A stretch of DNA of 64,000 nt from positions 1-64,000 of the forward strand of contig NZ_JABANU010000009.1 of the NCBI RefSeq assembly GCF_016238445.1, given 5' to 3'. The position numbers and the translations under genes were made by a program. Under the pieces are notes generated by a model, which ran no database searches, was not told the origin of the DNA, and was given only the letters and a program-made list of their open reading frames with translations. Shown one piece after another: positions 9,830 to 21,041 of this stretch; position 1 is the first letter of the stretch, and every line of letters starts with the position of its first letter. The stretch is from Staphylococcus canis (GTDB lineage: Bacteria > Bacillota > Bacilli > Staphylococcales > Staphylococcaceae).

Positions 9830-10738
9830 ATGAGTGTTTTTGTGGATAAAAATACAAAAGTTATCGTACAGGGGATTACAGGGTCAACTGCCCTTTTCCA
9901 TACTAAACAAATGTTAGAATATGGTACTCAAATTGTAGCTGGGGTGACACCAGGAAAAGGTGGACAAGTGGTTGAAGGTGTACCAGTATTTAATACAGTA
10001 GAAGAAGCTAAAAAAGAAACAGGTGCAAATGTTTCAGTTATTTACGTACCAGCACCATTCGCTGCTGATGCGATTTTAGAAAGTGCAGATGCTGAATTAG
10101 ATTTAGCAATTTGTATTACTGAGCATATCCCGGTTGTTGATATGATTAAAGTAAAACGTTATTTAGAAGATAAGAAAACACGTTTAATTGGACCAAACTG
10201 TCCTGGTGTAATTACTTCTGATGAAACTAAGATTGGTATTATGCCTGGTTATATCCATAAAAAAGGTCATGTAGGTGTAGTATCACGTTCTGGTACATTA
10301 ACTTATGAAGCAGTACATCAGTTAACTGAAGAAGGAATCGGTCAATCTACAGCAGTTGGTATCGGCGGTGACCCGGTAAATGGAACAAACTTTATCGATG
10401 TCTTAAAAGCATTTAACGAAGATGATGATACTAAAGCTGTTGTAATGATTGGTGAGATTGGTGGAACAGCTGAAGAAGAAGCGGCAGAGTGGATTCAAAA
10501 AAATATGAATAAACCTGTAGTTGGATTTATTGGTGGTCAAACAGCACCTCCAGGAAAACGTATGGGTCATGCTGGCGCAATTATTTCAGGTGGTAAAGGT
10601 ACTGCTGAAGAAAAAATTAAAACATTAAATAAAAATGGAGTAAAAACTGCAGATACACCTTCAGAAATCGGTGTAACATTAATTGAAGCTGCTAAAGAAG
10701 CAGGCATTTATGAGTCATTATTAACAGTAAAAAAATAA
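9830..10738 (+). CDS. sucD: Succinyl-CoA synthetase (ADP-forming), alpha subunit
   Basis: 302 residues. N-terminal CoA-binding Rossmann fold ([15 protein letters not shown], residues 12-26). The C-terminal ligase domain carries the phosphorylated histidine in [17 protein letters not shown] (near residue 245). GPNCPGVI (about 123) is another family motif. Second gene of sucCD; the transcript ends at a very long hairpin at 10752-10828. S. aureus, as I recall, has lytN and fmhC after sucD; here dprA follows directly. Confidence 0.97.
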   Translation: MSVFVDKNTKVIVQGITGSTALFHTKQMLEYGTQIVAGVTPGKGGQVVEGVPVFNTVEEAKKETGANVSVIYVPAPFAADAILESADAELDLAICITEHIPVVDMIKVKRYLEDKKTRLIGPNCPGVITSDETKIGIMPGYIHKKGHVGVVSRSGTLTYEAVHQLTEEGIGQSTAVGIGGDPVNGTNFIDVLKAFNEDDDTKAVVMIGEIGGTAEEEAAEWIQKNMNKPVVGFIGGQTAPPGKRMGHAGAIISGGKGTAEEKIKTLNKNGVKTADTPSEIGVTLIEAAKEAGIYESLLTVKK

Positions 10739-10751
10739 TGAGATAAACGCT

Positions 10752-10832
10752 AAAGCCTCTGTGTTGAGTTATGTTATCTAAGTTTTAGTTTGCTAGAACT
10801 CTAGATATATAGCCTACACAGAGGCTTTTGAT
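10752..10832 (+). terminator. Extended hairpin and terminator after sucD
   Basis: AAAGCCTCTGTGT (10752-10764) pairs perfectly with 10816-10828, which runs into TTTTG. The 51-nt interior is also self-complementary: TATCTAAGTTTTAG near 10776 against CTAGAACTCTAGATA ending near 10808, with one bulge and one wobble. The whole is a roughly 77-nt near-continuous hairpin, much longer than an ordinary terminator. Confidence 0.75.
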
Positions 10833-10945
10833 ATTGATTTATAGGCAAATTGAACTTGATATGTTATTGACCTTTAGAGAAATTTCATATAATATTGTAT
10901 TCTACTATATAATTTGCTAAACATCATGACGAGGTGACAATCAAG

Positions 10946-11812
10946 ATGCAAAAAATCCTACTTTTACTTTTATACGCTGGGTTTACAACACAACAAATTC
11001 AAAAAATCGAGACATATTGTCCAGATCTATTTAAATCTCCTTATACGTTGACACATATTGAAAAAGTTAGACAAAGGTTTAGTCAAAACATTCATTTTCA
11101 AAAGAAATTCGATAAGCTTATAACTTTAAATTATAATCAAATTAGAAACGATCTACGAAATCATGAGATTAAGATCGTAGATGTCACACAATCAAACTAC
11201 CCCCAATTATTAAAACAAATTTACGATGCACCATATATTTTATTTTGTAAAGGGGATATCTCACTCTTGGACAAAACTTCTCGTATGTTAAGCATTGTAG
11301 GAGCACGCGCGCATACGTCCTACACCAATGAGTGTTTAGAAGAACTATTTCCTTACTTTAAGACGCAACAATTAGTGATTGTGTCAGGTTTAGCTCATGG
11401 AACTGATGCTTTAGCACATCAGTATGCATTATCGTATGATTTACCTACTATAGCCGTACTAGGTTTTGGTCATGCCTATCATTATCCACAAACTACAAAA
11501 TTATTAAGAGATCAAATTGAAAGAACTTCCTTAACGATTAGTGAATATCCGCCAACTACACCTCCTGCTAAATTCAGATTCCCAGAACGAAATCGCATTA
11601 TTAGCGGTATTTCAAAAGGGTTATTTGTCACAGAAGCTAAAGAACGAAGTGGAGCATTAATTACAATGGATCAAGCTTTAGAACAAAATCGCAATGTCTA
11701 TGTATTACCAGGTCGTATGTTTGACGTACATACAAGAGGAAACTTGATACGTGCAAAAGAAGGTGCTGAAATTGTACTAAATGCATTTGATATTCTAAAA
11801 GATTATGAATAA
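10946..11812 (+). CDS. dprA: DNA-processing protein DprA (Smf)
   Basis: Loads RecA on single-stranded DNA during natural transformation; kept in many genomes where competence is rarely seen. The Rossmann-like core has IVGARAHTSY, VSGLAHGTDALAHQYAL and RFPERNRIISGISKG. The C-terminal winged helix of longer DprA proteins is absent: the protein ends soon after the core, 288 residues. A GTG at 10934 gives four more residues, but GAGGTG at 10931-10936 is the ribosome binding site for ATG 10946, so the ATG is used here. topA follows after about 100 nt behind its own promoter. Confidence 0.93.
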   Translation: MQKILLLLLYAGFTTQQIQKIETYCPDLFKSPYTLTHIEKVRQRFSQNIHFQKKFDKLITLNYNQIRNDLRNHEIKIVDVTQSNYPQLLKQIYDAPYILFCKGDISLLDKTSRMLSIVGARAHTSYTNECLEELFPYFKTQQLVIVSGLAHGTDALAHQYALSYDLPTIAVLGFGHAYHYPQTTKLLRDQIERTSLTISEYPPTTPPAKFRFPERNRIISGISKGLFVTEAKERSGALITMDQALEQNRNVYVLPGRMFDVHTRGNLIRAKEGAEIVLNAFDILKDYE

Positions 11813-11848
11813 AAAAGATTAACTTATTTGTGAATTGATTGTAAAATA

Positions 11849-11878
11849 TTGACAAACTTAAAATTAACCGTTTATCAT
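11849..11878 (+). promoter_or_regulatory. topA promoter
   Basis: -35 TTGACA (11849-11854), 18-nt spacer, -10 TATCAT (11873-11878), about 40 nt before the topA start codon. Perfect -35 and a five-of-six -10. Confidence 0.6.
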
Positions 11879-11916
11879 TTATCTTTGAAAACAGAAAAAG
11901 CAAGGGGGTAACTCCA

Positions 11917-13986
11917 TTGGCAGATAATCTTGTCATTGTAGAATCGCCTGCAAAAGCTAAAACAATAGAAAAGTATTTGGGGAAAAAATATAAAGTTATT
12001 GCTTCAATGGGACACGTTAGAGATTTACCACGTAGTCAGATGGGCGTAGATGTGGAGCAAAACTATGAACCAAAATATATTACAATTCGCGGAAAAGGTC
12101 CGGTTGTGAAAGAACTCAAAAGATATGCAAAAAAAGCTAAAAAAGTATTCTTAGCAAGTGACCCTGACCGTGAAGGTGAAGCGATTGCATGGCATTTAGC
12201 AAACATTTTGGAATTAGATGATACACAAAAAAATAGAGTAGTTTTTAATGAGATTACGAAAGATGCTGTAAAAGATAGCTTTAAAACACCACGAAATATT
12301 GAAATGAATCTCGTCGATGCACAACAAGCGAGACGTATCGTTGACCGTTTAGTAGGTTATAATATTTCACCAGTGTTATGGAAAAAAGTAAAAAAAGGTT
12401 TATCAGCTGGACGGGTTCAGTCAGTGGCACTCCGTCTTATTATAGATAGAGAGAACGAAATTCGACAGTTTAAACCTGAAGAATATTGGTCAATTGAAGG
12501 GGAATTCAGATACGGAAAATCTAAATTCAATGGTAAATTCCTTCATTATAAAGGCAAACCATTTCCGTTAAAAAATAAAGATGACGTTACTGTCATTACT
12601 GATGCGCTTGATGATTCACAATTTGAAGTGACGAATGTAAATAAGAAGGAAAAAACAAGAAAACCTGCAAAGCCTTTTACGACATCAACACTTCAACAAG
12701 AGGCAGCGCGTAAACTTAACTTTAAAGCTCGAAAAACAATGATGATTGCTCAACAATTATATGAAGGTATCGATTTAAAACGTAAGGGTACTGTAGGGCT
12801 CATCACATACATGAGAACAGACTCTACGCGTATTTCTAAAGATGCACAAGCAGAAGCTAAGGCATTTATAGAAAATGAATACGGTACAGACTATTTATCA
12901 AAAAGCGAAAGTAAAGGTAAGCAAGGCGATCAAGATGCTCATGAAGCTGTTAGACCTACGAGTACGAATCGCACACCAGCTGAAATGAAAGATTTTCTAT
13001 CACGTGATCAATATCGTCTTTATAAACTGATTTGGGAACGTTTTGTTGCAAGTCAAATGGCACCTGCTATTTTAGACACTGTAGCTGTAGATTTAACACA
13101 AAACGATATTAAATTTAGAGCAAATGGTCAAACGATTAAGTTTAAAGGTTTTATGACATTGTATGTTGAAACGAAAGACGATAAATCTAAAGAAAAAGAA
13201 AATCGCCTTCCGGAATTAGAAGTAGGAAATAAAGTAACGGCGACCAAAATTGAACCAGCACAACACTTTACGCAGCCACCACCAAGATATACAGAAGCAC
13301 GTTTAGTTAAAACTTTAGAAGAACTTAAAATAGGTCGACCATCAACATACGCACCTACTATTGATACAATTCAAAAACGAAATTACGTCAAGATGGATAG
13401 TAAACGTTTTGTACCGACTGAACTTGGCGAAATCGTTCATGAACAAGTGAAAGATTATTTTCCTGAAATTATTGATGTAGATTTTACGGTTAATATGGAG
13501 ACACTACTTGATAGTATTGCAGATGGAGACATCGCTTGGAAGAAGGTAGTGGATAACTTCTATAATAGTTTCAAACAAAATGTAAAACGTGCAGAAGAAG
13601 AAATGGAAAAAATTGAAATTAAAGATGAAGCAGCAGGAGAAGATTGTGAAGTATGTGGTCATCCAATGGTTATCAAAATGGGACGTTATGGAAAGTTTAT
13701 GGCATGCTCTAATTTCCCGGATTGTCGTAATACAAAAGCGATTACTAAGCCAATTGGTGTGACATGTCCAAAATGTCAAAAAGGCGATGTAGTTGAACGT
13801 AAATCTAAGAAAAATAGAATTTTTTATGGCTGTTCTAATTATCCTGAATGTGACTTTATTTCATGGGATAAACCAATTGGACGAGATTGTCCAAAATGTA
13901 ATCATTATTTAGTTGATCATAAAAAAGGGCGTTCATCTCAAGTAATATGTTCAAATTGTGACTATAAAGAAGAAGTTCAAAAATAA
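11917..13986 (+). CDS. topA: DNA topoisomerase I (type IA)
   Basis: Relaxes negative supercoils. The N-terminal Toprim domain has [17 protein letters not shown] (residues 6-22) and the metal site [13 protein letters not shown] (about 83-95). The active-site tyrosine is in [13 protein letters not shown], near residue 295. Three C-terminal four-cysteine zinc-ribbon modules follow (CEVC...C...C, CPKC...C...C, CPKC...C..C, from residue 578). 689 residues, the normal size for Staphylococcus. TTG start at 11917 with AAGGGGGT about 8 nt upstream. trmFO starts 25 nt after the stop. Confidence 0.97.
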   Translation: MADNLVIVESPAKAKTIEKYLGKKYKVIASMGHVRDLPRSQMGVDVEQNYEPKYITIRGKGPVVKELKRYAKKAKKVFLASDPDREGEAIAWHLANILELDDTQKNRVVFNEITKDAVKDSFKTPRNIEMNLVDAQQARRIVDRLVGYNISPVLWKKVKKGLSAGRVQSVALRLIIDRENEIRQFKPEEYWSIEGEFRYGKSKFNGKFLHYKGKPFPLKNKDDVTVITDALDDSQFEVTNVNKKEKTRKPAKPFTTSTLQQEAARKLNFKARKTMMIAQQLYEGIDLKRKGTVGLITYMRTDSTRISKDAQAEAKAFIENEYGTDYLSKSESKGKQGDQDAHEAVRPTSTNRTPAEMKDFLSRDQYRLYKLIWERFVASQMAPAILDTVAVDLTQNDIKFRANGQTIKFKGFMTLYVETKDDKSKEKENRLPELEVGNKVTATKIEPAQHFTQPPPRYTEARLVKTLEELKIGRPSTYAPTIDTIQKRNYVKMDSKRFVPTELGEIVHEQVKDYFPEIIDVDFTVNMETLLDSIADGDIAWKKVVDNFYNSFKQNVKRAEEEMEKIEIKDEAAGEDCEVCGHPMVIKMGRYGKFMACSNFPDCRNTKAITKPIGVTCPKCQKGDVVERKSKKNRIFYGCSNYPECDFISWDKPIGRDCPKCNHYLVDHKKGRSSQVICSNCDYKEEVQK

Positions 13987-14011
13987 ATGGAATGTGAAAG
14001 GAGAAACGTGA

Positions 14012-15316
14012 ATGACAACTGTAAACGTTGTTGGAGCAGGTTTAGCAGGTTCAGAAGCAGCTTATCAATTAGCTGAGAGAGGCGTACAAGTGAACCTATA
14101 TGAAATGCGTCCAGTAAAACAAACACCAGCGCACCACACGGATAAATTTGCTGAACTAGTTTGTTCAAACTCTTTAAGAGGCAATGCTTTAACAAACGCT
14201 GTGGGTGTTTTAAAAGAAGAAATGAGACGTCTTAATTCTATCGTTATAGCCGCAGCAGATCATGCACGTGTGCCCGCTGGTGGGGCTTTAGCTGTAGATA
14301 GACATGACTTTTCTGGTTATATTACAGATACCTTAAAAAATCATCCTAATATTACAGTGATAAATGAGGAAATTTCAAAAATTCCTGATGGACCTACTAT
14401 TATTGCAACTGGTCCATTGACAACAGAAACGCTAACAAAAGAAGTTGTAGATTTAACAGGAGAAAATCAACTTTATTTCTACGATGCTGCTGCACCTATT
14501 ATTGAAAAAGATTCAATTGATATGGATAAAGTATATTTGAAATCACGTTATGATAAAGGTGAAGCTGCGTATTTGAATTGTCCAATGACAGAAGAAGAGT
14601 TTAATCGTTTTTACGAAGCGGCTATGGCAGCGGAAGTGGCTCCTATGAATGATTTTGAGAAAGAAAAGTATTTTGAAGGATGTATGCCGTTTGAAGTGAT
14701 GGCAAGTCGAGGGCCAAAGACATTGCTATTTGGTCCAATGAAGCCTGTTGGGCTAGAGGATCCTAAAACTGGTAAGCGTCCATATGCAGTAGTTCAACTT
14801 AGACAAGATGATGCAGCAGGCACATTATATAATATTGTTGGTTTTCAAACTCGTTTAAAATGGGGTGCTCAAAAAGAAGTCATTCGGATGATACCAGGTT
14901 TAGAGAATGTTGATATTGTACGTTATGGCGTTATGCACCGAAACACTTTTATTAATTCACCAGATGTATTAAGTGAGACGTATGAGTTTAAAAATAGAGA
15001 AAACTTATACTTTGCTGGTCAGATGACAGGTGTAGAAGGCTACGTTGAAAGCGCAGCGAGTGGCATGGTAGCCGGTATTAATTTAGCACACAAAATGATG
15101 GGGCAATCTCCTGTTGTGTTCCCGAGAGAAACAATGATTGGAAGTTTGGCGTATTATATTTCGCATGCAACGAACAATAAAAACTTTCAACCTATGAATG
15201 CGAATTTTGGTTTAGTGCCATCATTAGAGAAGCGCATTAAAGATAAGAAAGAAAGATATGAATTATTAGCTAATAGAGCACTAGAATATTTAGAGCATTT
15301 CAAAAAGACACTTTAA
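14012..15316 (+). CDS. trmFO: tRNA (m5U54) methyltransferase TrmFO, FAD/folate dependent
   Basis: Makes ribothymidine at position 54 of tRNA using methylenetetrahydrofolate and FAD. The N-terminal FAD-binding [19 protein letters not shown] (residues 5-23) is clear. [21 protein letters not shown] (near 51) and the C-terminal [22 protein letters not shown] (near 333) are TrmFO/GidA-family signatures. 434 residues, normal. AAAGGAG precedes the ATG. Probably transcribed with topA. Confidence 0.96.
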   Translation: MTTVNVVGAGLAGSEAAYQLAERGVQVNLYEMRPVKQTPAHHTDKFAELVCSNSLRGNALTNAVGVLKEEMRRLNSIVIAAADHARVPAGGALAVDRHDFSGYITDTLKNHPNITVINEEISKIPDGPTIIATGPLTTETLTKEVVDLTGENQLYFYDAAAPIIEKDSIDMDKVYLKSRYDKGEAAYLNCPMTEEEFNRFYEAAMAAEVAPMNDFEKEKYFEGCMPFEVMASRGPKTLLFGPMKPVGLEDPKTGKRPYAVVQLRQDDAAGTLYNIVGFQTRLKWGAQKEVIRMIPGLENVDIVRYGVMHRNTFINSPDVLSETYEFKNRENLYFAGQMTGVEGYVESAASGMVAGINLAHKMMGQSPVVFPRETMIGSLAYYISHATNNKNFQPMNANFGLVPSLEKRIKDKKERYELLANRALEYLEHFKKTL

Positions 15317-15352
15317 TATTAATAATTAATTGGCAAAATAAGTAAAATTTTG

Positions 15353-15410
15353 ATTACTGTGAAAATTCTATGTGAAATTCATGCAGTTCCCTTCATCATT
15401 ATGCTACAAT
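15353..15410 (+). promoter_or_regulatory. Extended -10 promoter of xerC-hslVU-codY, with a CodY-box-like site upstream
   Basis: TGCTACAAT ending at 15410 is an extended -10 element. It puts the transcript start near or beyond 15415, so the upstream ATG there could not serve, which supports the TTG start of xerC. The bases 15353-15367 (ATTACTGTGAAAATT) match the CodY consensus AATTTTCWGAAAATT at 11 of 15 positions. The operator is tentative. Confidence 0.45.
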
Positions 15411-15435
15411 ATTAATGATGGAGGGGTCTTTTACT

Positions 15436-16326
15436 TTGGAACATATCCAACTTAAATTTTTAAACCTATTGAAACGTGAACGGTTTTTCTCGGAACATAC
15501 TTTAAAAGCGTATCATGATGATTTAGTACAATTTAATCGATTTTTAAAGCAAGAACATTTAACTTTAGATACATTTCAATACCGAGATGCTAGGAATTAT
15601 CTACAAACTCTATACGATTTAGGGCTTCAAAGAACAACTGTATCTAGAAAAATTTCAACATTACGCAGTTTTTATGCTTACTGGATGACGGAAGATTCGT
15701 CTATTAGTAATCCGTTTGTTCAGCTTGTACACCCTAAGAAAGAACGTTATTTACCAACATTTTTTTATACTGAAGAGATGGAAGCGCTTTTTCAAACTGT
15801 TGAAAATGATGCAAAAAAGGGACTGAGAGATAGTGTGATACTTGAATTATTATATGCGACTGGAATGCGAGTTTCTGAACTTGTGTCCTTAAAAAAGTCA
15901 GATATTAATTTAGAAATGAGTTATCTGAAGGTCATGGGGAAAGGAAGCAAAGAACGTATTATTCCTTTTGGAGAATTCTGTCGGAAAAGTATACAAAAGT
16001 ATCTCGAGGAGTTTACGCCTATTCAAAATGCAGCGCATCCTTTTTTAATTGTGAATTTAAAAGGAGCGCCTATCACTGAACGTGGTGTACGGTATGTGTT
16101 AAATGATATTGTTAAACGCACAGCAAATGTTGGTGCAATTCATCCACATAAATTGCGACATACTTTTGCGACACATATGCTAAATGAAGGCGCAGATTTA
16201 AGAACAGTCCAAAGCTTGTTAGGTCATGTTAATTTGTCTACAACTGGACGATATACGCATGTTACCAATCAACAACTTCGACAAGTTTATTTAAACGCAC
16301 ATCCTCGTGCACATAAAGGAGAGTAA
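15436..16326 (+). CDS. xerC: Tyrosine recombinase XerC
   Basis: Works with XerD at dif to resolve chromosome dimers. An N-terminal SAM-like core-binding domain (about 1-90) is followed by the catalytic domain. Catalytic residues seen: R in [19 protein letters not shown] (H..R), H in [11 protein letters not shown], and the nucleophile Y in GRYTHV. 296 residues from TTG 15436. The in-frame ATG at 15415 lies before or over the GGAGGGG ribosome binding site at 15419-15425 and is not used; the remembered S. aureus protein also begins at the equivalent of MEHIQ. First gene of xerC-hslV-hslU-codY. Confidence 0.94.
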   Translation: MEHIQLKFLNLLKRERFFSEHTLKAYHDDLVQFNRFLKQEHLTLDTFQYRDARNYLQTLYDLGLQRTTVSRKISTLRSFYAYWMTEDSSISNPFVQLVHPKKERYLPTFFYTEEMEALFQTVENDAKKGLRDSVILELLYATGMRVSELVSLKKSDINLEMSYLKVMGKGSKERIIPFGEFCRKSIQKYLEEFTPIQNAAHPFLIVNLKGAPITERGVRYVLNDIVKRTANVGAIHPHKLRHTFATHMLNEGADLRTVQSLLGHVNLSTTGRYTHVTNQQLRQVYLNAHPRAHKGE

Positions 16327-16333
16327 AATATTC

Positions 16334-16876
16334 ATGAGTTCATCAATACATGCAACTACAATTTATGCTGTACGTCATAATGGTGGCGCAGCGATGGCTG
16401 GTGATGGCCAAGTGACTCTAGGTGAGCAAGTTATTATGAAGCAAACCGCTAAAAAAGTACGTAAACTGTATAATGGAGAAGTTTTAGCAGGGTTTGCTGG
16501 CAGTGTTGCAGATGCTTTCACACTATTTGAAAAATTTGAAGCTAAATTACAGCAATATAGTGGTAATTTAGAAAGAGCTGCAGTCGAACTTGCTAAAGAA
16601 TGGAGAGGAGATAAGCAACTTCGTCAATTAGAGGCAATGCTTATTGTGATGGATAAGTCTCACATTCTAGTCGTTAGTGGTACGGGCGAAGTAATAGCTC
16701 CGGATGATGATTTAATAGCGATTGGTTCAGGTGGCAATTATGCATTAAGTGCTGGTCGCGCTTTAAAACGTCATGCACCACATATGACTGCGAGTGAAAT
16801 GGCTTATGAAAGTTTACAAGTTGCTGCAGATATATGCGTTTTTACTAATAATCATATTACTGTAGAAGAACTATAA
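16334..16876 (+). CDS. hslV: ATP-dependent protease peptidase subunit HslV (ClpQ)
   Basis: Proteolytic ring of HslUV, a proteasome-like N-terminal nucleophile hydrolase. The mature N-terminal threonine is expected in the [10 protein letters not shown] stretch after a short leader of about 7-8 residues. GDGQVTLG and the Gly-rich [18 protein letters not shown] are conserved. 180 residues. The start at ATG 16334 is preferred over one at 16307 (inside xerC), because AAAGGAGAG at 16315-16323 serves it and the extra residues have no homology. It begins 7 nt after the xerC stop, and hslU follows after 12 nt. Confidence 0.95.
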   Translation: MSSSIHATTIYAVRHNGGAAMAGDGQVTLGEQVIMKQTAKKVRKLYNGEVLAGFAGSVADAFTLFEKFEAKLQQYSGNLERAAVELAKEWRGDKQLRQLEAMLIVMDKSHILVVSGTGEVIAPDDDLIAIGSGGNYALSAGRALKRHAPHMTASEMAYESLQVAADICVFTNNHITVEEL

Positions 16877-16888
16877 TGGAGGTTTCTT

Positions 16889-18301
16889 ATGGTTGATCGT
16901 AATGCTATCAAATTCACACCGAAAGATATTGTGTCTCAATTAGATGAATATATTATCGGTCAAGATGAAGCTAAAAAGAAAGTAGCAATTGCTTTAAGAA
17001 ATAGATATCGTCGCAGTTTATTAGACGATGATGCAAAGCAAGAAATAGCACCTAAAAATATTTTAATGATGGGACCAACTGGTGTTGGTAAAACTGAAAT
17101 AGCGCGTCGAATGGCTAAAATAGTAGGTGCTCCTTTTATTAAGGTTGAAGCGACAAAATTTACTGAAGTTGGATATGTAGGTCGCGATGTCGAAAGTATG
17201 GTAAGAGATCTAGTAGATGTTGCTGTAAGACTTGTGAAGGATTCTAAAAAAGAAGAAGTTAAAGATGAAGCAACACAAAAAGCAAATGATAAGTTAGTGA
17301 AATTATTGGTGCCAAGTTTGAGAAAAAAAGCGAATCAGACAAAGCAAAATCCTCTTGAGTCACTATTTGGTGGCACGCTTCCAAACTTTGGCCAACAAGA
17401 AGAGGAAGAAGAGGAGCCGCCAACTGAAGAAATTAAAACAAAACGTTCGGAGATTAAGCGTCAGTTATTAAATGGTGAACTTGAGGAAGAAAAAGTTAAA
17501 ATAAAAGTTGAGCAAGATCCGGGTGCATTAGGAATGTTGGGCACTCAGCAAAACGAACAAATGCAAGAAATGATGAGTCAATTGATGCCGAAAAAGAAAG
17601 TGGAAAAAGAAGTTCCTGTTAAAACAGCAAGAAAAATTTTAATTGACGATTATGCAGATGAAATGATTGATCATGAAACTGCAAATCAAGAAGCACTAGA
17701 GTTGGCTGAACAAATGGGAATTATTTTCATAGATGAGATTGACAAAGTTGCTACATCTAGCCAAAATAGTAGTGGTCAGGATGTGTCAAGACAAGGTGTA
17801 CAAAGAGACATATTACCTATTCTTGAAGGTAGCGTTATCAGAACAAAATATGGTACTGTGAGTACGGAACATATGTTGTTTATTGGAGCTGGTGCATTTC
17901 ATGTATCAAAACCTAGCGATCTTATTCCTGAGTTGCAAGGAAGATTCCCTATTCGAGTCGAGTTACAAAGTTTAACAGTTGAAGATTTTGTAAGAATTCT
18001 AAAAGAACCAAAACTTTCATTAATCAAACAATATGAATTATTACTTCAAACTGAACAAGTTACTGTGAACTTTACTGATGAGGCCATTCATAGATTAGCT
18101 GAAATGGCACATCATGTTAATCAAGAAACAGATAATATTGGTGCAAGAAGATTGCATACAATTTTAGAAAAAATGCTAGAAGATTTATCTTTTGAGGCAC
18201 CTAATATGCCGCATGCCACAGTGGATATTACACCTCAATACGTGGATAGTAAATTAAAATCAATATCAATTAATAAAGATTTAAGCGAATTTATCTTATA
18301 A
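16889..18301 (+). CDS. hslU: HslU (ClpY) ATPase subunit of the HslUV protease
   Basis: AAA+ unfoldase that feeds substrates to HslV. Walker A GPTGVGKT at residues 62-69; Walker [10 protein letters not shown] in the second half; pore-loop motif GYVGRDVES near 91. The intermediate domain between them is acidic and Met/Gln rich (residues about 160-240). The C-terminal end LSEFIL is the conserved tail that docks in HslV. 470 residues, normal. GGAGG precedes the ATG. In the same operon as codY. Confidence 0.96.
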   Translation: MVDRNAIKFTPKDIVSQLDEYIIGQDEAKKKVAIALRNRYRRSLLDDDAKQEIAPKNILMMGPTGVGKTEIARRMAKIVGAPFIKVEATKFTEVGYVGRDVESMVRDLVDVAVRLVKDSKKEEVKDEATQKANDKLVKLLVPSLRKKANQTKQNPLESLFGGTLPNFGQQEEEEEEPPTEEIKTKRSEIKRQLLNGELEEEKVKIKVEQDPGALGMLGTQQNEQMQEMMSQLMPKKKVEKEVPVKTARKILIDDYADEMIDHETANQEALELAEQMGIIFIDEIDKVATSSQNSSGQDVSRQGVQRDILPILEGSVIRTKYGTVSTEHMLFIGAGAFHVSKPSDLIPELQGRFPIRVELQSLTVEDFVRILKEPKLSLIKQYELLLQTEQVTVNFTDEAIHRLAEMAHHVNQETDNIGARRLHTILEKMLEDLSFEAPNMPHATVDITPQYVDSKLKSISINKDLSEFIL

Positions 18302-18317
18302 AAAAAGGAGAAGTGAC

Positions 18318-19094
18318 ATGAGCTTATTATCGAAAACTAGAGAATTAAGTAGCTTATTACAAAAACATAAAGGAATATCCGTTGATTTTAAAGATGTTGC
18401 ACAAACGATTAGTAAAGTAACAATCACTAACGTATTCATTGTCTCGCGACGAGGTAAAATCTTAGGTTCTTCCCTTAATGAATTGTTGAAAAATGAGCGC
18501 GTTATTCAAATGTTAGAAGACCGCCATATTCCAGAAGAATATACGGAAAAATTAATGCATGTATATGAAACGTCTTCAAATATTGAAATAGATGATGATT
18601 TATCTGTTTTCCCATTAGAAAATAAAGATGTATTCAAGAATTCAAAAACAACAATTTTTCCTATAATTGGTGGTGGAGAGCGTCTTGGTACTTTAGTTTT
18701 AGGACGTGTATCTGATGACTTTAATGATAATGATTTAGTATTAGGTGAATATGCAGCCACTGTAATTGGAATGGAAATTCTTCGTGAAAAACATTCTGAA
18801 ATAGAATCTGAAGCTCGCGATAAAGCGGCGATTTCAATGGCAATTAATTCATTATCATATTCAGAAAAAGAAGCTATAGATCATATTTTTGAAGAATTAG
18901 GCGGTACTGAAGGACTTCTTATCGCTTCTAAAGTAGCTGACAGAGTTGGAATCACACGTTCAGTTATTGTAAATGCATTACGTAAATTGGAAAGTGCTGG
19001 TGTCATTGAATCACGTTCACTTGGTATGAAGGGAACATTCATTAAAGTGAAAAAAGTTGCATTTTTAGATGCACTTAAACGTTCAGAAGCATAA
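18318..19094 (+). CDS. codY: Global regulator CodY
   Basis: GTP- and branched-chain-amino-acid-sensing repressor of metabolism and virulence genes. The N-terminal GAF domain (about 1-155) binds isoleucine/valine. The C-terminal winged helix-turn-helix includes [23 protein letters not shown] (about 203-225). 258 residues, the usual size. AAAAGGAG precedes the ATG. Last gene of xerC-hslVU-codY, an arrangement shared with Bacillus. A weak CodY-like site upstream of xerC could allow autoregulation. Confidence 0.97.
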   Translation: MSLLSKTRELSSLLQKHKGISVDFKDVAQTISKVTITNVFIVSRRGKILGSSLNELLKNERVIQMLEDRHIPEEYTEKLMHVYETSSNIEIDDDLSVFPLENKDVFKNSKTTIFPIIGGGERLGTLVLGRVSDDFNDNDLVLGEYAATVIGMEILREKHSEIESEARDKAAISMAINSLSYSEKEAIDHIFEELGGTEGLLIASKVADRVGITRSVIVNALRKLESAGVIESRSLGMKGTFIKVKKVAFLDALKRSEA

Positions 19095-19105
19095 AAATAT
19101 AGATA

Positions 19106-19134
19106 TTGCATTTGTATATGAATTATGATATATT
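19106..19134 (+). promoter_or_regulatory. rpsB promoter and leader
   Basis: -35 TTGCAT (19106-19111), 17-nt spacer, extended -10 TGATATATT (TATATT at 19129-19134). The transcript would carry a leader of about 110 nt before rpsB, with a small hairpin (GGCT/AGCC near 19142-19155) and two GGAGGA sites. The second, AGGAGG just before 19253, is the ribosome binding site. Confidence 0.55.
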
Positions 19135-19252
19135 TATATGCGGCTATGAAAAGCCAAAACACACATATTAACAACAGTATAAAATGGTGCGACAACTTGA
19201 TCGTTTTTTATATAAGTTAATATGGAGGAAAAACCATTAGGAGGATTTAATC

Positions 19253-20041
19253 ATGGCAGTAATTTCAATGAAACAATTACTTGAAGCTGGTGTTCACTTC
19301 GGTCATCAAACACGCCGTTGGAACCCAAAAATGAAAAAATACATTTTCACTGAAAGAAATGGTATCTACATCATTGACTTACAAAAAACAGTGAAAAAAG
19401 TTGAAGAAGCATATAACTTCATTAAACAAGTATCTGAAGAAGGCGGTAAAGTCTTATTCGTAGGTACAAAAAAACAAGCACAAGAGTCTGTAAAAGCAGA
19501 AGCTGAACGTGCTGGCCACTTCTATGTTAACCAAAGATGGTTAGGTGGTATCTTAACAAACTATAAAACAATCTCTAAACGAATCAAACGTATTTCTGAA
19601 ATTGAAAAAATGGAAGAAGATGGAACATTTGACGTTTTACCTAAGAAAGAAGTCGTAGAACTTAAAAAAGAATACGACCGTTTAATCAAATTCTTAGGCG
19701 GTATTCGTGATATGAAAACAATGCCAGATGCGTTATTTGTAGTTGACCCTCGTAAAGAACGTAATGCAATTGCAGAAGCACACAAATTAAACATTCCTAT
19801 TGTAGGTATTGTTGACACTAACTGTGATCCAGATGAAATTGATTACGTTATCCCAGCAAACGACGATGCTATTCGTGCCGTTAAATTATTAACTGGTAAA
19901 ATGGCAGATGCGATTTTAGAAGGTCAACAAGGCGTATCTAACGATGAAGTTGCAGCTGAACAAAATATCGATTTAAACGAAGAAGAAACTTCTGAATCTG
20001 CTACAACTTCTGAAGAAGAAACTACAACTGAAGCAAACTAA
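19253..20041 (+). CDS. rpsB: 30S ribosomal protein S2
   Basis: Opens with the S2 signature [22 protein letters not shown] and contains [14 protein letters not shown] and the [19 protein letters not shown] block. 262 residues. The last 35 or so form a disordered acidic and Thr/Ser-rich tail ([16 protein letters not shown] at the end), longer than the basic core needs. A strong intrinsic terminator separates it from tsf, so S2 can be made in excess over EF-Ts. Confidence 0.98.
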   Translation: MAVISMKQLLEAGVHFGHQTRRWNPKMKKYIFTERNGIYIIDLQKTVKKVEEAYNFIKQVSEEGGKVLFVGTKKQAQESVKAEAERAGHFYVNQRWLGGILTNYKTISKRIKRISEIEKMEEDGTFDVLPKKEVVELKKEYDRLIKFLGGIRDMKTMPDALFVVDPRKERNAIAEAHKLNIPIVGIVDTNCDPDEIDYVIPANDDAIRAVKLLTGKMADAILEGQQGVSNDEVAAEQNIDLNEEETSESATTSEEETTTEAN

Positions 20042-20071
20042 TTTAATTTAGTTTATACGAATGATTTTATG

Positions 20072-20110
20072 GGGATAGGACAATATCATGATGTCCCAAT
20101 CCCTTTTTTT
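20072..20110 (+). terminator. Terminator between rpsB and tsf
   Basis: GGGATAGGACA (20072-20082) pairs with TGTCCCAATCCC (20092-20103) with one small bulge, followed by seven T. tsf has no obvious promoter after it, so it probably works as a partial terminator that lowers tsf expression. The arm GGGAT.GGACA resembles the GGGACA repeat family seen at 44357-44426. Confidence 0.85.
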
Positions 20111-20145
20111 AAAATAAATCTCGAATGATATTGGAGGAATAATGA

Positions 20146-21024
20146 ATGGCAATTTCAGCTAAACTTGTAAAAGAATTACGTGAAAAAACTGGCGCTGGTA
20201 TGATGGATTGTAAAAAAGCGTTAGAAGCAACTGATGGAGATATTGATAAAGCAATCGACTATTTACGTGAAAAAGGTATTGCAAAAGCTGCTAAAAAAGC
20301 AGACCGTATCGCTGCTGAAGGTATTACACATGTTGAAGTTAAAGGTAATGAAGCAGCCATCGTTGAAATCAACTCTGAAACTGACTTCGTAGCTCGTAAC
20401 GAAGGTTTCCAAGAGCTTGTAAAAGAAATTGCGAATCAAATCCTTGAGACAAAAGCAGAATCTGTTGAAGCTTTAAATGAAACAAAATTACCAAATGGTA
20501 AAACAGTTTCAGAACACATGACTGAAGCTATTTCAACTATTGGTGAAAAATTAAGCATTCGTCGTTTTGCAGTTCGCACTAAAGGTGACAATGATGCATT
20601 TGGTGCATACTTACACATGGGTGGTCGTATTGCAGTACTTTCTGTAGTTGAAGGCACAACAGATGAAGAAGCTGCAAAAGACGTTGCTATGCACATTGCA
20701 GCAATCAATCCTAAATATGTTTCTTCAGAACAAGTAAGTGAAGAAGAAATTAATCACGAAAAAGAAGTTTTAAAACAACAAGCACTTAACGAAGGTAAAC
20801 CTGAAAACATCGTTGAAAAAATGGTTGAAGGTCGTCTACGTAAATATTTACAAGAAATTTGTGCTGTTGACCAAGACTTTGTTAAAAACCCAGACCAAAC
20901 TGTTGCAGAGTTCCTTAAATCTAAAGGTGGTAAATTAGTAGACTTCGTACGTTACGAAGTTGGTGAAGGTCTTGAAAAACGTGAAGAAAACTTCGCTGAT
21001 GAAGTAAAAGGACAAATGAAATAA
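20146..21024 (+). CDS. tsf: Elongation factor Ts
   Basis: Guanine nucleotide exchange factor for EF-Tu. The N-terminal UBA-like domain begins [28 protein letters not shown] in the usual way. The core signature [16 protein letters not shown] (about 76-91), which contains the TDFV contact with EF-Tu, is present. 292 residues, normal. TTGGAGGAAT precedes the ATG. Read-through from rpsB is the likely source of its transcript. Confidence 0.98.
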   Translation: MAISAKLVKELREKTGAGMMDCKKALEATDGDIDKAIDYLREKGIAKAAKKADRIAAEGITHVEVKGNEAAIVEINSETDFVARNEGFQELVKEIANQILETKAESVEALNETKLPNGKTVSEHMTEAISTIGEKLSIRRFAVRTKGDNDAFGAYLHMGGRIAVLSVVEGTTDEEAAKDVAMHIAAINPKYVSSEQVSEEEINHEKEVLKQQALNEGKPENIVEKMVEGRLRKYLQEICAVDQDFVKNPDQTVAEFLKSKGGKLVDFVRYEVGEGLEKREENFADEVKGQMK

Positions 21025-21041
21025 TTAACACAATGTAATTG

